Shown here piece after piece: positions 8,167 through 17,264 of a stretch of DNA of 22,489 nucleotides. The notes under the pieces were generated by a model. That model was not told where the DNA came from. It was given only the letters and a program-made list of their open reading frames with translations, and searched no databases. The DNA comes from an uncultured Flavobacteriaceae bacterium (GTDB lineage Bacteria; Bacteroidota; Bacteroidia; Flavobacteriales; Flavobacteriaceae), in contig CAJWAY010000009.1 in the NCBI GenBank assembly GCA_913020685.1, positions 1 to 22,489 of the forward strand, in the 5' to 3' direction. How positions within the stretch are numbered: the stretch's first letter is position 1; each line of letters begins with the position of its first letter. A program made the translations under genes and the position numbers.

Positions 8167-9372
8167 ATGAAAAATTCAATGAACATAATACTTGGAGATA
8201 GGGTGCTTTGGGTAGCTATCGCTTTACTTTCTGTTTTTTCATTTCTTCCAGTTTTCAGTGCTAGTTCTAATTTGACCTATGTTGTTGGTAATGGAACACC
8301 ATGGAGTCATTTGTTAAAGCATTTTATCGTCCTGCTTTTTGGTTTTGCCTTAATGTATAGCCTTCACAAGGTTCCTTACCATTATTTTAAAGGTATTTCC
8401 ATATTGGCGCTGCCATTAATAATCATGTTACTGATTTATACCGCTACTCAGGGGAATCTCATTGCTGGTGCAAATGCCAATAGATGGATCAGTATACCGA
8501 TCGTTGGATTAAGTTTTCAAACCTCTACTCTAGCTTCCATTGTTCTTCTGGCTTATGTAGCTCATTTAATGTCCAAGGATAACCCTGAGTTTAATCGATT
8601 AAAATCATCCATACTAAAGCTTTGGCTACCTGTTTTTGTTGTGATATTACTGATTTTTCCAGCCAATTTATCAACTTCTGTTTTGTTGTTTTTTATGGTC
8701 CTTATATTAGTTTTTTTGGGAGGGTATCCCATCAAGTACCTTCTAGGAATGTTTAGCATGGGCCTTTTCCTGGCTATGTTGTTTATATTGATTGCTAAGG
8801 TCAATCCGGATTGGGTTCCCAACAGAATTGATACTTGGATCAGTAGGATAGAAAACTTTAATAGTGGAGTTGATAATGGCGGAAATTACCAAATTGAAAG
8901 GGCCAAAACCGCTATAGCTACTGGTGGTCTTTTTGGAGTTGGAGCGGGAAAAAGTGTGATGAAAAACTTTTTACCTCAGAGTTCGTCTGATTTTATCTAT
9001 GCCATAATTGTAGAAGAATTCGGATTATTAGGAGGAACTGCTTTGATTTTATTGTATCTGTTAGTGTTGTTCAGAATTATTGTCATTGCACATAAATCCG
9101 ATACAGTTTATGGAAAACTATTGGTCTTGGGATTGGGATTACCCGTAATAATGCAAGCCTTTGTAAACATGGCAGTTGCATTGCAAGTATTTCCCGTAAC
9201 GGGACAAACACTTCCTTTAATTAGTAGTGGGGGTACGGCTGCTTGGATGACATGTATTGCATTTGGAATGATCCTTAGCGTAAGTGCAGGACAAAAAATT
9301 GAATCCAATACCCAGCAGGATTCTGAAGACAAAAACGAAAACCCTTTAATCATTTTAGGTGAAACCTTATAA
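8167..9372 (+). CDS. ftsW: Septal peptidoglycan glycosyltransferase FtsW (SEDS family)
   Basis: FtsW polymerises lipid II at the division septum in partnership with FtsI. The protein is 401 aa with about ten hydrophobic segments. SEDS-typical stretches are present: the GANANRWI region, the large periplasmic loop with GGLFGVGAGKS, SSDFIYAIIVEEFG containing the conserved acidic residues (D275 and E283-E284 region), and TGQTLPLISSGGTA near the C-terminus. The last 30 or so residues are a soluble, polar, glutamine/glutamate-rich tail. The 3' end overlaps the murG GTG by 14 bases. Placement between murD and murG, rather than next to a PBP2/RodA locus, supports FtsW over RodA. ATG at 8167 is preferred; an in-frame ATG at 8179 also fits. 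Confidence 0.94.
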   Translation: MKNSMNIILGDRVLWVAIALLSVFSFLPVFSASSNLTYVVGNGTPWSHLLKHFIVLLFGFALMYSLHKVPYHYFKGISILALPLIIMLLIYTATQGNLIAGANANRWISIPIVGLSFQTSTLASIVLLAYVAHLMSKDNPEFNRLKSSILKLWLPVFVVILLIFPANLSTSVLLFFMVLILVFLGGYPIKYLLGMFSMGLFLAMLFILIAKVNPDWVPNRIDTWISRIENFNSGVDNGGNYQIERAKTAIATGGLFGVGAGKSVMKNFLPQSSSDFIYAIIVEEFGLLGGTALILLYLLVLFRIIVIAHKSDTVYGKLLVLGLGLPVIMQAFVNMAVALQVFPVTGQTLPLISSGGTAAWMTCIAFGMILSVSAGQKIESNTQQDSEDKNENPLIILGETL

Positions 9373-10441
9373 AATCATCATATCAGGGGGAGGAACAGGA
9401 GGTCACTTGTACCCTGCACTTGCAATTGCAGACGAATTCCAATCGCGCTATAAGACAGCAGAAATTTTATTTGTTGGAGCATTGGGTAGAATTGAAATGG
9501 ATAAGGTTCCAAAGTCAGGATATAGAATTATTGGTCTTTGGATTGATGGTGTTCAAAGGTCTTTATCAATTAGAAATCTAATATTTCCTGTAAAATTGGT
9601 TTTGAGCTTGCTGAAATCCATTTTAATTCTTTTAAAATTCAAACCTGATGTAGTTGTAGGTACTGGTGGTTTTGCCAGCGGTCCTCTGCTCTTTATTGCT
9701 GGAGTATTGAAAATACCAACCATGATTCAGGAACAAAATTCATATCCTGGTATTACCAACAAACTTTTGTCCAAAACCGTTAAAACCATTGCCGTGGCTT
9801 ACGAAGGTTTGGAAAAATTTTTCCCAAAAGAAAAGTTGAATCTCACCGGTAACCCAATCCGTAAATCTATCACTAAGGGCAAATTCAGTCCTACTGAAGC
9901 TAAGGCATTTTTTAAACAAATTCCAGGCATACCCACTTTGGTAGTTTTGGGTGGAAGCTTGGGAGCAAAACGCATTAACCAATTGATTGCAACACATCTT
10001 GACACTTTTGTAAAACAAGGATTACAATTAATTTGGCAATGTGGTTCATTGTATTATGAACAGTGTAAAAAACACCAATCCGAGAGAGTAAAAATTATTT
10101 CATTTGTGGCAGAAATTGATAAACTTTATGCAGCGGCAGATATGGTCATTTCTAGATCGGGTGCTGCGACCTTATCTGAACTCTGTTGTACCGCACGCCC
10201 AGTTCTATTGGTGCCATCACCTAATGTTGCTGAGAATCACCAATACCAAAATGCGATGGCCTTAGCCAAAAAAGGAGCAGCACTAGTGATTGCGGAAAAA
10301 GACTTAGACTTGAATTTCCCAAATTGTTTTAAACTGTTATTAGACCACAAAAAACGAAATGAAATGTCAAAAAACATAAAAGCATTGGCACAACCCAATG
10401 CCACTGCAAAAATTGTAGATCTCATTGAAGCACTTTTATAA
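9359..10441 (+). CDS. murG: UDP-N-acetylglucosamine--N-acetylmuramyl-(pentapeptide) pyrophosphoryl-undecaprenol GlcNAc transferase MurG (GTG start)
   Basis: MurG is a peripheral inner-membrane glycosyltransferase (GT28) that adds GlcNAc to lipid I, completing lipid II. The N-terminal glycine-rich loop SGGGTGGHLYPAL (9-21) binds the lipid-linked acceptor; further on are GTGGFASGP, QEQNSYPG, TGNPIR, LGGSLGA and the donor-binding SRSGAATLSEL followed by PSPNVAENHQ. Length 360 aa is standard. The start is a GTG at 9359 that puts KIIISGGGTGG at the N-terminus as in other MurG proteins; the next in-frame ATG is far inside the first domain. It overlaps ftsW by 14 bases and abuts murC with no gap. 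Confidence 0.96.
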   Translation: MKPYKIIISGGGTGGHLYPALAIADEFQSRYKTAEILFVGALGRIEMDKVPKSGYRIIGLWIDGVQRSLSIRNLIFPVKLVLSLLKSILILLKFKPDVVVGTGGFASGPLLFIAGVLKIPTMIQEQNSYPGITNKLLSKTVKTIAVAYEGLEKFFPKEKLNLTGNPIRKSITKGKFSPTEAKAFFKQIPGIPTLVVLGGSLGAKRINQLIATHLDTFVKQGLQLIWQCGSLYYEQCKKHQSERVKIISFVAEIDKLYAAADMVISRSGAATLSELCCTARPVLLVPSPNVAENHQYQNAMALAKKGAALVIAEKDLDLNFPNCFKLLLDHKKRNEMSKNIKALAQPNATAKIVDLIEALL

Positions 10442-11767
10442 ATGAATCAAAAAGTAAAGAAATACTATTTTTTGGGAATTGGTGGCATAGGAATGTCGGC
10501 GCTAGCCAAATACCTTTTTGATGCTGGAAATAGAGTTATGGGATATGATAAAACCCCCAGCCCAATCACCTCCCAATTGATTGATTTAGGCATATCTGTT
10601 CTACATGATCAGTCTCCAGATAAAATTCCTGAGGATTTTTGTAAGGAGGACACCCAAATTATTTATACCCCTGCGGTGCCCTTAGATCATCCGCAACTAA
10701 ATTTCTTTATTGAACAAGGAAACAATATCAAGAAGAGGGCAGTAGTGTTGGGAGAAATAACTAAAGAAACTGTAGTCTTTGCCATCGCAGGCACTCACGG
10801 AAAAACTACCACGGCATCTTTTTTAACCCATTATTTCGCTTATTTAAATTTGGAGTTTACGGCTTTTTTGGGAGGGATTATGATTGAGTATCAAAGCAAT
10901 CTGGTACAAAAAGGGAAGAAATACTCGATTGTAGAGGCCGATGAATATGATCGTTCCTTTTTACAATTATTTCCAGATTATGCCTGTATCACAGCAATGG
11001 ATGCTGATCATTTGGATATCTACGGAGATCATAAAAATATGAAGAATGCATTCGATCAATTTTCTAAACGTGTAAAACATAAAGTGGTGGTTGCAAAGGA
11101 TTTAGATGAAGAAGCTTGTTGCTACGCTCTTGAGGATCAGGCCAACTATCGCGCAGAGGCCATCAGAGTTGATGGACAAGGATACCGATTTGATCTTGTT
11201 TGCCCCACACAAACCCATAAAAATATTTATCTCAGAGCAATGGGCCGGCACAATCTATCCAATGCTATAGGTGCATTGGCAATTTTGGATATAGGGGGGT
11301 TCCCTTTGGAAAAAGTTTTACCTGCCTTGTCAACCTTTAGAGGTATAAAACGTAGAATGGAGGTTTTTTCTTTGAAGAATAAAATAGTGATAGACGATTA
11401 CGCCCATCACCCTAGGGAGATAGATGCAGTGTTGAAGACCATTTCAGAATTTTATCCTGATAAAACAAATATGGTGGTTTTTCAACCTCATCTTTTTTCG
11501 CGGACAAAAGATTTTATGACAGAGTTTGTGGATGTCCTCAGTAGATTTGATGAAATTGTTTTAATGGATATTTATCCAGCCAGAGAAGAACCCATAGTTG
11601 GGGTAAATTCGGATGTATTGTTAGAGCTAATTAAGCACAACAAAAAAAGAAAAATATCTGAAGAAGCTTTTCGTTCTACCATCCTCAATTCTGAAGCAGA
11701 TTTAGTTTTGGTAATGGGCGCAGGAGATATTGGAAATCATATTCAAAAACTAAAAAAAACAGCTTAA
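10442..11767 (+). CDS. murC: UDP-N-acetylmuramate--L-alanine ligase MurC
   Basis: MurC adds L-alanine to UDP-MurNAc, the first stem-peptide step, in the cytoplasm. The N-terminal nucleotide-binding motif GIGGIGMSALA (about 13-23) is typical of MurC/Mpl, the P-loop is GTHGKTTT (117-124, K121), and VEADEYDRSFL, DADHLDIYG, GRHNLSNA and DDYAHHPREI follow in order. Mpl is the main alternative, but the length (441 aa) and location directly between murG and ftsQ favour MurC. It starts on the base after the murG stop and its stop directly precedes the ftsQ ATG. Confidence 0.95.
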   Translation: MNQKVKKYYFLGIGGIGMSALAKYLFDAGNRVMGYDKTPSPITSQLIDLGISVLHDQSPDKIPEDFCKEDTQIIYTPAVPLDHPQLNFFIEQGNNIKKRAVVLGEITKETVVFAIAGTHGKTTTASFLTHYFAYLNLEFTAFLGGIMIEYQSNLVQKGKKYSIVEADEYDRSFLQLFPDYACITAMDADHLDIYGDHKNMKNAFDQFSKRVKHKVVVAKDLDEEACCYALEDQANYRAEAIRVDGQGYRFDLVCPTQTHKNIYLRAMGRHNLSNAIGALAILDIGGFPLEKVLPALSTFRGIKRRMEVFSLKNKIVIDDYAHHPREIDAVLKTISEFYPDKTNMVVFQPHLFSRTKDFMTEFVDVLSRFDEIVLMDIYPAREEPIVGVNSDVLLELIKHNKKRKISEEAFRSTILNSEADLVLVMGAGDIGNHIQKLKKTA

Positions 11768-12475
11768 ATGCAATTAAAAAAACACCTCTTTCTTATAACA
11801 ATTTTAATCTTAGCGATATTGATATCTGCCTTTGCACACTTTAGGAACAGCAAACGTTTGGTTGGTAAAATAGAAGTCAATTTTGAATCCCATGGGGCCA
11901 GATTTCTTAACGACTCACTAGTTGATAAATTGTTAATACAAAACAAAGGAGAACTTCCGTGGAAGGCTAAAGATAGTTTAGTTTTGAGTATGCTTGAATC
12001 CTTATTAGAAGATAATCCTTATATAGACAAAGCTGAGGTTTTTCATTTTAATCAAGGAGTTTTAGGAGTAAATATTCTAGAAAAAATTGCGGTTCTTAGG
12101 GTACAAGGGCCAGATCAATTTTATTTGGACAGATTTGGGAATCAGTTTCCCCTTTCCAAAAATCATACCCCAAAAGTTCCCTTATACCTTGGAGAGTTTA
12201 AAGAAAATCAAAAGAAAGATCTTTTATCACTAATTAACCTTATTGATAAAGATCCATTTTTACGAAATGAGTTGGCTTCGATTGATTATCGTTCAAGTTC
12301 CTATTTCATAGGTTTGAGGTCTTACGGGTTTGAAGTCGAAATTGGCCAAATACGCCGGATAGGTGAAAAGCTTACCAAATTGAAAGTTTTTTGTGCCTAC
12401 CACGATAATAATTTGTTGAATAGGAATTATAGCCTGATCAACCTAAAATTTAAAAATCAAGTCGTTGGATCTTAA
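11768..12475 (+). CDS. ftsQ: Cell division protein FtsQ/DivIB
   Basis: FtsQ is a bitopic divisome protein linking early and late division proteins in the periplasm. The sequence shows a short basic cytoplasmic tail, one membrane segment (about residues 6-25), and a periplasmic region of about 205 residues with the POTRA-like beginning (GKIEVNFES, LLEDNPYIDKAEVFHF around 74-94) and the beta domain (ILEKIAVLRVQG, DRFGNQFPL). This is the size and layout of Bacteroidota FtsQ (235 aa), although the sequence is divergent from E. coli FtsQ. It sits between murC and ftsA, the standard place. Confidence 0.9.
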   Translation: MQLKKHLFLITILILAILISAFAHFRNSKRLVGKIEVNFESHGARFLNDSLVDKLLIQNKGELPWKAKDSLVLSMLESLLEDNPYIDKAEVFHFNQGVLGVNILEKIAVLRVQGPDQFYLDRFGNQFPLSKNHTPKVPLYLGEFKENQKKDLLSLINLIDKDPFLRNELASIDYRSSSYFIGLRSYGFEVEIGQIRRIGEKLTKLKVFCAYHDNNLLNRNYSLINLKFKNQVVGS

Positions 12476-12485
12476 AACAACATTT

Positions 12486-13814
12486 ATGAAGCATTCAAAT
12501 ATTTCTGTAGGATTAGATATTGGAACAACCAAAATTGTTGCGATGGTGGGGGATAAAAATGAATTTGGAAAAGTTGAAATACTTGGGATTGGAAAATCCA
12601 AAAGCCTTGGAGTTCATAGAGGAGTCGTTAATAACATCACCCAAACCATTCAATCCATTCAGCAGGCTATAGAGGAAGCAAAAGTGGTTTCCGGTAAGGA
12701 AATCGATGAGGTAGTTGTTGGCATCGCCGGTCAACACATAAGGAGCCTCCAACACAGTGATTATATAACCCGAACTAATTCCCAAGAGGTCATATCACAA
12801 GAAGACGTGGAGCGGCTTATTCAACAGGTTTATAAACTGGTTATGTTACCGGGTGAAGAAATCATTCATGTGCTCCCCCAGGACTACAAAGTAGATGGCC
12901 AAGCCGAAATTAAGGAACCCATTGGGATGTATGGCGGTAGGTTAGAAGCAAATTTCCATGTGGTTGTAGGACAAGTAACTTCGATAAAAAATATTGGTAG
13001 ATGTGTTAAAAGTGCAGGTTTATCCATGGGTAATATTACCCTTGAACCATTGGCTTCTTCAGAAGCTGTTTTGAGTCAGGAGGAAAAAGAGGCCGGAGTG
13101 GCTTTAATCGATATTGGTGGGGGAACAACAGATCTGGCTATTTTTAAAGATGGAATTATTCGCCACACGGCAGTAATTCCCTATGGGGGAAACGTCATTA
13201 CCGAGGATATTAAAGAGGGTTGTTCTATCATTGAAAAACAGGCGGAACTCTTAAAAGTTAAATTTGGTTCAGCTTGGCCAGGCGAAAACAGAGATTCAGA
13301 AATAGTATCTATTCCTGGGCTAAGAGGTAGGGAGCCCAAGGAGATATCCCTTAAAACCCTCTCCAAAATCATCAATGCACGTGTGGTAGAAATCATGGAG
13401 CAGGTATATTTAGAGATAAAAAATTATGGCCATGATGATCAAAAGAAAAAGCTGATTGGTGGAGTTGTATTGACTGGTGGAGGAAGTCAATTAAGACATT
13501 TAAAACAATTGGTCGAGTACATTACTGGTATGGATACCCGAATTGGTTACCCAAGTGAACACTTGGCCGGTGATACTCAAAAATCAGAGACTAGTCCTAT
13601 ATTATCTACTGCTGTTGGTCTTTTGATGAATGCGTTGGAGCATCAGGTTAAAAAGGATTTTGAAAGTGTCCCATCTGATGAAGGTGAAATTACTGATGAT
13701 ACAATAGCGGATAATACCTCAGATGTTCTTGAATCGAATCCCATGTCCTCAAAAAGGAAATCTATTTTGGATCGCTGGGTAGAGAAGTTTAAAGAATTTT
13801 TAGATAACGCTTAA
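12486..13814 (+). CDS. ftsA: Cell division protein FtsA
   Basis: FtsA is an actin-like ATPase that tethers FtsZ filaments to the inner membrane. With the ATG at 12486 the protein is 442 aa and opens MKHSNISVGLDIGTTKI, bringing the phosphate-1 loop (D11-I-G-T-T) to the usual place; phosphate-2 is DIGGGTTDL (209-217), and VLTGGGSQLRHL marks the adenosine motif. The C-terminus RKSILDRWVEKFKEFLDN is the amphipathic membrane-targeting helix, preceded by an acidic, probably flexible linker. A longer frame from a TTG at 12465 would add seven residues and overlap ftsQ; I reject it because family members start just before the VGLDIG motif. Spacing to ftsQ is 10 bases and to ftsZ 10 bases. Confidence 0.95.
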   Translation: MKHSNISVGLDIGTTKIVAMVGDKNEFGKVEILGIGKSKSLGVHRGVVNNITQTIQSIQQAIEEAKVVSGKEIDEVVVGIAGQHIRSLQHSDYITRTNSQEVISQEDVERLIQQVYKLVMLPGEEIIHVLPQDYKVDGQAEIKEPIGMYGGRLEANFHVVVGQVTSIKNIGRCVKSAGLSMGNITLEPLASSEAVLSQEEKEAGVALIDIGGGTTDLAIFKDGIIRHTAVIPYGGNVITEDIKEGCSIIEKQAELLKVKFGSAWPGENRDSEIVSIPGLRGREPKEISLKTLSKIINARVVEIMEQVYLEIKNYGHDDQKKKLIGGVVLTGGGSQLRHLKQLVEYITGMDTRIGYPSEHLAGDTQKSETSPILSTAVGLLMNALEHQVKKDFESVPSDEGEITDDTIADNTSDVLESNPMSSKRKSILDRWVEKFKEFLDNA

Positions 13815-13824
13815 ATATACTGAA

Positions 13825-15822
13825 ATGGAATCTCAAATGAGTAAGGATTTTAGTTTTGACTTACCTAAAAACAAAAGTAATGTCATTAAGGTCATTGGTG
13901 TTGGTGGAGGAGGAAGTAATGCCATTAACTATATGTTTAAACAGGGCATCAATGGTGTTGATTTTGTTATAACCAATACTGATGCTCAGGCACTTAATGA
14001 GAGTTCGGTACCAATCAAAATTCAGTTAGGAGCATCCTTAACTGAAGGATTGGGAGCTGGGGCTAACCCAAAGGTAGGAGCTTTGGCTGCCGAAGAAAGT
14101 TTTGACGACCTCAAAACCTTATTGACAACCCAAACCAAAATGGTCTTTATTACTGCAGGAATGGGAGGAGGGACAGGTACGGGTGCAGCACCAATTATAG
14201 CGCACATGGCTAAGGAAATGGATATACTAACCGTTGGGATTGTTACAATGCCTTTTCAGTTTGAGGGTAAATTACGTTTGGAACAGGCCGAAAAAGGTTT
14301 GGAAAATATTAAAAGATCCGTTGACGCCCTAATTGTTATCAACAACAACAAGCTAAGGGAGGTTTATGGAAATTTAGGTTTTAAAACAGGTTTTTCCAAA
14401 GCTGATGAAGTGCTTTCGACAGCAGCTAGAGGAATTGCTGAAGTCATTACTCACCACTATCGTCAAAACATAGATTTGAAAGATGCGAAAACAGTCCTTA
14501 AAGACAGCGGTACGGCCATAATGGGTTCTGGTTCTTCCAGTGGTACTAATAGAGCACATGACGCCATAATCAATGCCTTGGACTCTCCATTATTGAATGA
14601 TAATAAGATTACCGGTTGTAAAAATGTGTTGCTTTTGATTGTTTCTGGAAATGAAGAAATTACCATTGATGAAATTGGAGAAATCAATGATTTCATTCAA
14701 GCTGAAGCAGGTAATAATGCCAATATTATCATGGGAATTGGGGAAGATGAAAAACTTGGAAGTTCAGTTTCTGTGACCATTATCGCCACAGGTTTTGGTG
14801 CCGACCAGCAACATCAAATCGTAAATACCGAGGCAAAAAAAATCATCCACACACTGGAGGAAGATCAGACCTTGGAACACAACCTTATGGGTAGTGAAGA
14901 AAATTCCGATGCAATTGAAATCTCACAAGAAGAGTTGGTAACCGAGGAAAAAGGGGAGGAAATTGAGTCCGAATTTGTTCCTATTCCCGAAGAGGAATCC
15001 ATTGTGTTTACATTGGATGAAAAAGAGGAGGATATTGAAGAGGAAGATTTGTTTTCCATACCCGTATATGCAGAGACTTTAGATGGAAATGAGGTTAAGC
15101 CTGAAATCATAGAGGAGGAAAAGTTTGAGGAGGAGTTAGTAGAATCTGATAATGAATTGATCCCCAGTACTTTAGAAATTCTAAATATGGAAGTAGTTTG
15201 CGAATTATTAGAATACGATCTCTCCACAGAGGAGCCCAAAATTGAAACGGAAGAGGAATTTATCATCAACGACCTAGACGAGAAAGTATTGGGTCTTGAG
15301 GTTGTTGGATCCGAAGAGGTAGAAGCTGAGGAAGAAAATCAATTTGCCTTTGATTTTAGTTTATCCATTTCTGATGCGCAAGAGTCTTCGTCTGAAAAAA
15401 TAGTCCATACTCTTTCCAACGGAGAAGATGAAGAGATTATAGATGATTCTTCCCTTTCCGAAGCTATTGATTTTGAATTTGAAGTAGTCGAAAAATTGGA
15501 GGAAGTTCCCGTTTCAGAAATGAAGGATGAGATGAGTTCACCTCACGATGACTCTCCCTTTGATAAGAAAATTAAGGAAACCGCCACCAAGGAAAATGAG
15601 GAAAGAAAAGAGCATTTAAAAAAATTCAATCATGCCTTCAAACACAGTATGAGTAAAATCGATGAGTTTGAAAAGCAACCCGCCTACAAAAGAATGGGTC
15701 TCGAATTGGATCAACCCTCCTCGTCTGAATCGAATGAGTCAAGATTGTCGGTTGATAATGATAAAAATGACGAAATACAATTGAGATCCAATAACTCCTT
15801 TTTGCACGATAATGTAGATTAA
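13825..15822 (+). CDS. ftsZ: Cell division protein FtsZ with long acidic C-terminal linker
   Basis: FtsZ is the tubulin-like GTPase forming the division ring. The GTPase core (about 18-335) has GGGGSNA (27-33), NTDAQAL (around 51-57), the tubulin signature GGGTGTG (114-120) and the synergy-loop region with KADEVLSTAARG. Residues of about 340-590 form a highly acidic linker of nearly 250 residues, rich in Glu, Asp and Ser, expected to be disordered. It is followed by a basic helix-like segment (KKFNHAFKHSMSKIDEFE), QPAYKRMG (618-625) and the terminal peptide RSNNSFLHDNVD, which is the conserved tail of Bacteroidota FtsZ and probably binds FtsA. Total 665 aa is far above E. coli (383) but usual for Flavobacteriia. 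An in-frame ATG at 13837 is an alternative start. Confidence 0.96.
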   Translation: MESQMSKDFSFDLPKNKSNVIKVIGVGGGGSNAINYMFKQGINGVDFVITNTDAQALNESSVPIKIQLGASLTEGLGAGANPKVGALAAEESFDDLKTLLTTQTKMVFITAGMGGGTGTGAAPIIAHMAKEMDILTVGIVTMPFQFEGKLRLEQAEKGLENIKRSVDALIVINNNKLREVYGNLGFKTGFSKADEVLSTAARGIAEVITHHYRQNIDLKDAKTVLKDSGTAIMGSGSSSGTNRAHDAIINALDSPLLNDNKITGCKNVLLLIVSGNEEITIDEIGEINDFIQAEAGNNANIIMGIGEDEKLGSSVSVTIIATGFGADQQHQIVNTEAKKIIHTLEEDQTLEHNLMGSEENSDAIEISQEELVTEEKGEEIESEFVPIPEEESIVFTLDEKEEDIEEEDLFSIPVYAETLDGNEVKPEIIEEEKFEEELVESDNELIPSTLEILNMEVVCELLEYDLSTEEPKIETEEEFIINDLDEKVLGLEVVGSEEVEAEEENQFAFDFSLSISDAQESSSEKIVHTLSNGEDEEIIDDSSLSEAIDFEFEVVEKLEEVPVSEMKDEMSSPHDDSPFDKKIKETATKENEERKEHLKKFNHAFKHSMSKIDEFEKQPAYKRMGLELDQPSSSESNESRLSVDNDKNDEIQLRSNNSFLHDNVD

Positions 15823-15828
15823 TAATTT

Positions 15829-16281
15829 ATGTCTCGACTTAATTCCCTTACTGACGAAATCAAAGCCGCAATGCGCGCAAAAGACTCTTTAAAGCTCGAA
15901 GCTTTAAGAGCCATTAAATCGGCAGTGCTTTTGGCCAAAACTGCAACTGCAGGAGATACTGATCTTACTGAAGAGGACGAAATCAAATTACTTCAAAAAT
16001 TGGTAAAGCAGCGTAAAGACAGTGCGGTTATTTTTAAAGAACAAAATCGCGATGATCTTGCTACACCTGAGGAAGCCCAAGCCGAGGTGATTGCCCAATT
16101 CTTACCAGAACAATTATCTCAGCAGGAGATTGAACAAATAGTCGACGAAATCGTTGCCAAAGCAGGAGCAAAGGGTATGAAAGATATGGGTAAAGTCATG
16201 GGAATGGCTAGTAAAGAAATGGCAGGTAAGGCAGATGGTAAAACCATCTCAACCATAGTCAAACAAAAATTAAACGGATAA
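15829..16281 (+). CDS. yqeY: GatB/YqeY domain-containing protein
   Basis: This 150-aa protein is the stand-alone YqeY family, related to the C-terminal helical domain of the GatB subunit of tRNA amidotransferase. Visible family features are the N-terminal helical part with MRAKDSLKLEALRAIKSA (14-31), the KLVKQRKDSAVIFKEQNRDDLA block (about 63-84), EEAQAEVIAQFLPEQL (about 87-102) and the C-terminal MGKVMGMASKEMAGKADG segment. It may bind tRNA, but the role of the stand-alone protein is not established. It starts 6 bases after ftsZ and is the last gene of the operon, an arrangement common in Flavobacteriia. Confidence 0.93.
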   Translation: MSRLNSLTDEIKAAMRAKDSLKLEALRAIKSAVLLAKTATAGDTDLTEEDEIKLLQKLVKQRKDSAVIFKEQNRDDLATPEEAQAEVIAQFLPEQLSQQEIEQIVDEIVAKAGAKGMKDMGKVMGMASKEMAGKADGKTISTIVKQKLNG

Positions 16282-16306
16282 AAATCACTGTTTATTAGTG
16301 TTTTTT
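16280..16306. terminator. Possible bidirectional intrinsic terminator between converging operons
   Basis: CACT (16286-16289) and AGTG (16297-16300) form a 4-bp stem around a 7-base loop; beyond one T-T mismatch the run of As at 16280-16284 can pair with the T tract at 16301-16306. The T tract serves the plus-strand dcw operon, and the A run would give a U tract for transcription from the other side. The GC stem is short, so this is a weak call supported mainly by its place between converging genes. Confidence 0.4.
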
Positions 16307-16394
16307 ATTTCAAATAATCAAAAGTTTTTTTCCCTCAAAAAATCTGATCTATCCTACCTAATTCTTAAAGCATTTCAATAAAGGTGCTTAAACA

Positions 16395-17264
16395 TTACTT
16401 TAGTTTCTTTTGAAATTGTCTTATCAACGTACTGATGCCCTTGCGGATTTCTTCAGTAGGTTTCGTAAAATGGTTAGCCATAATAGAAAAAACGTAGACA
16501 TTTCCTTTATTACTTATCCAATATCCTGAAAGATTGTGGCTGTGCCGCAGGGTACCTGTTTTGGCATATACCTCTTGTACGGGATAGTTTTTTAAAGTTC
16601 CTGAGGTTGCACCTTTTGGGAAATAATTTTTGATGGTTTCGAGTCCTATTTCCTGGTATATTTTTTTGAGGACAGCGATCAATGTTCTTGGTGTGAGAAT
16701 GTTGTAATGGGAAACCCCAGAGCCATCTACCCATTCAATGGGATCCGGTAACCATTGCCTCCATTGAAGCTTAAGGGTGTCAATCGTTTTTTTGACATTC
16801 ATCTCACCAAAGGTAGTTTGGGAGATCATATTCAATAAAGACTCTGCTGCTCCATTATCGCTGTCTTGCAGAAGTGCTTTATATAGTAGAGCTTCTTTAT
16901 AAGAGTATAATACGTTCCACTTTTGGAGGCTGTTAGTCTGATCCATCAATTTAACAGGACTTTGAATACGATCCTGCAGTAGTTGGGTAAATAGACTGTC
17001 ACTGGTGATAAATGGAATGTACAAAGTATCTCCTTTCTTAAGCTTATAGGGATTCAAATAAAAGCGATTTTTGGATTGTTCGCGATGAAAATTTCGTTCC
17101 AAAGTGTCTAAGACCAACTGCTGTTTAAAGGTCTCGGGGATCAATTGAGTCTTGTAGGAATCTAAAAAGACTTGAGTTGTATTGCCGTAAATGGGAAGTG
17201 GAACTACCGGAAGAGTTTGTGATAAGTTGGGAAGGAGTTTTGTGGGGTATGATTTGAGATTGAA
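16395..17264 (-). pseudogene. dacB: N-terminally truncated D-alanyl-D-alanine carboxypeptidase (PBP4/DacB, peptidase S13)
   Basis: PBP4-type enzymes trim and cleave peptidoglycan peptide crosslinks in the periplasm. Numbering from the first available start codon (a TTG at 17144), the C-terminal half of an S13 protein is intact: S95-D-N97 within LLQDSDNGAAESLL, then WVDGSGVSHYNILTPR (138-153), and K195-T-G197 in YAKTGTLRHSHNLSGY. Reading the same frame upstream, recognisable family sequence such as PLPIYGN continues to about 17200, with no ATG, GTG or TTG, before a stop codon at 17265-17267. The N-terminal part carrying the signal peptide and the SxxK nucleophile is absent, and none of it is evident in the other frames up to the next gene at 17405. 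About 250 codons remain after the TTG, against 400 or more in intact relatives. It lies last in the minus-strand string. An inactive remnant is most likely. Confidence 0.7.

Noticed and set aside
12465..12485. TTG start extending ftsA by seven residues into ftsQ
   Set aside because: The ATG at 12486 puts the conserved VGLDIGTTK motif at its usual distance from the N-terminus; the extension has no family support.
14865..15269. 134-codon serine-rich frame on the minus strand inside ftsZ
   Set aside because: Antisense image of the GAA/GAG-rich acidic linker, which reads as Ser/Phe-rich on the other strand; no start context or family.
14920..15520. Repeated GAAGAGGA-type sequence suggesting a DNA repeat array
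   Set aside because: It results from runs of glutamate codons in the FtsZ linker, with no fixed period or conserved unit; not CRISPR or a tandem repeat.
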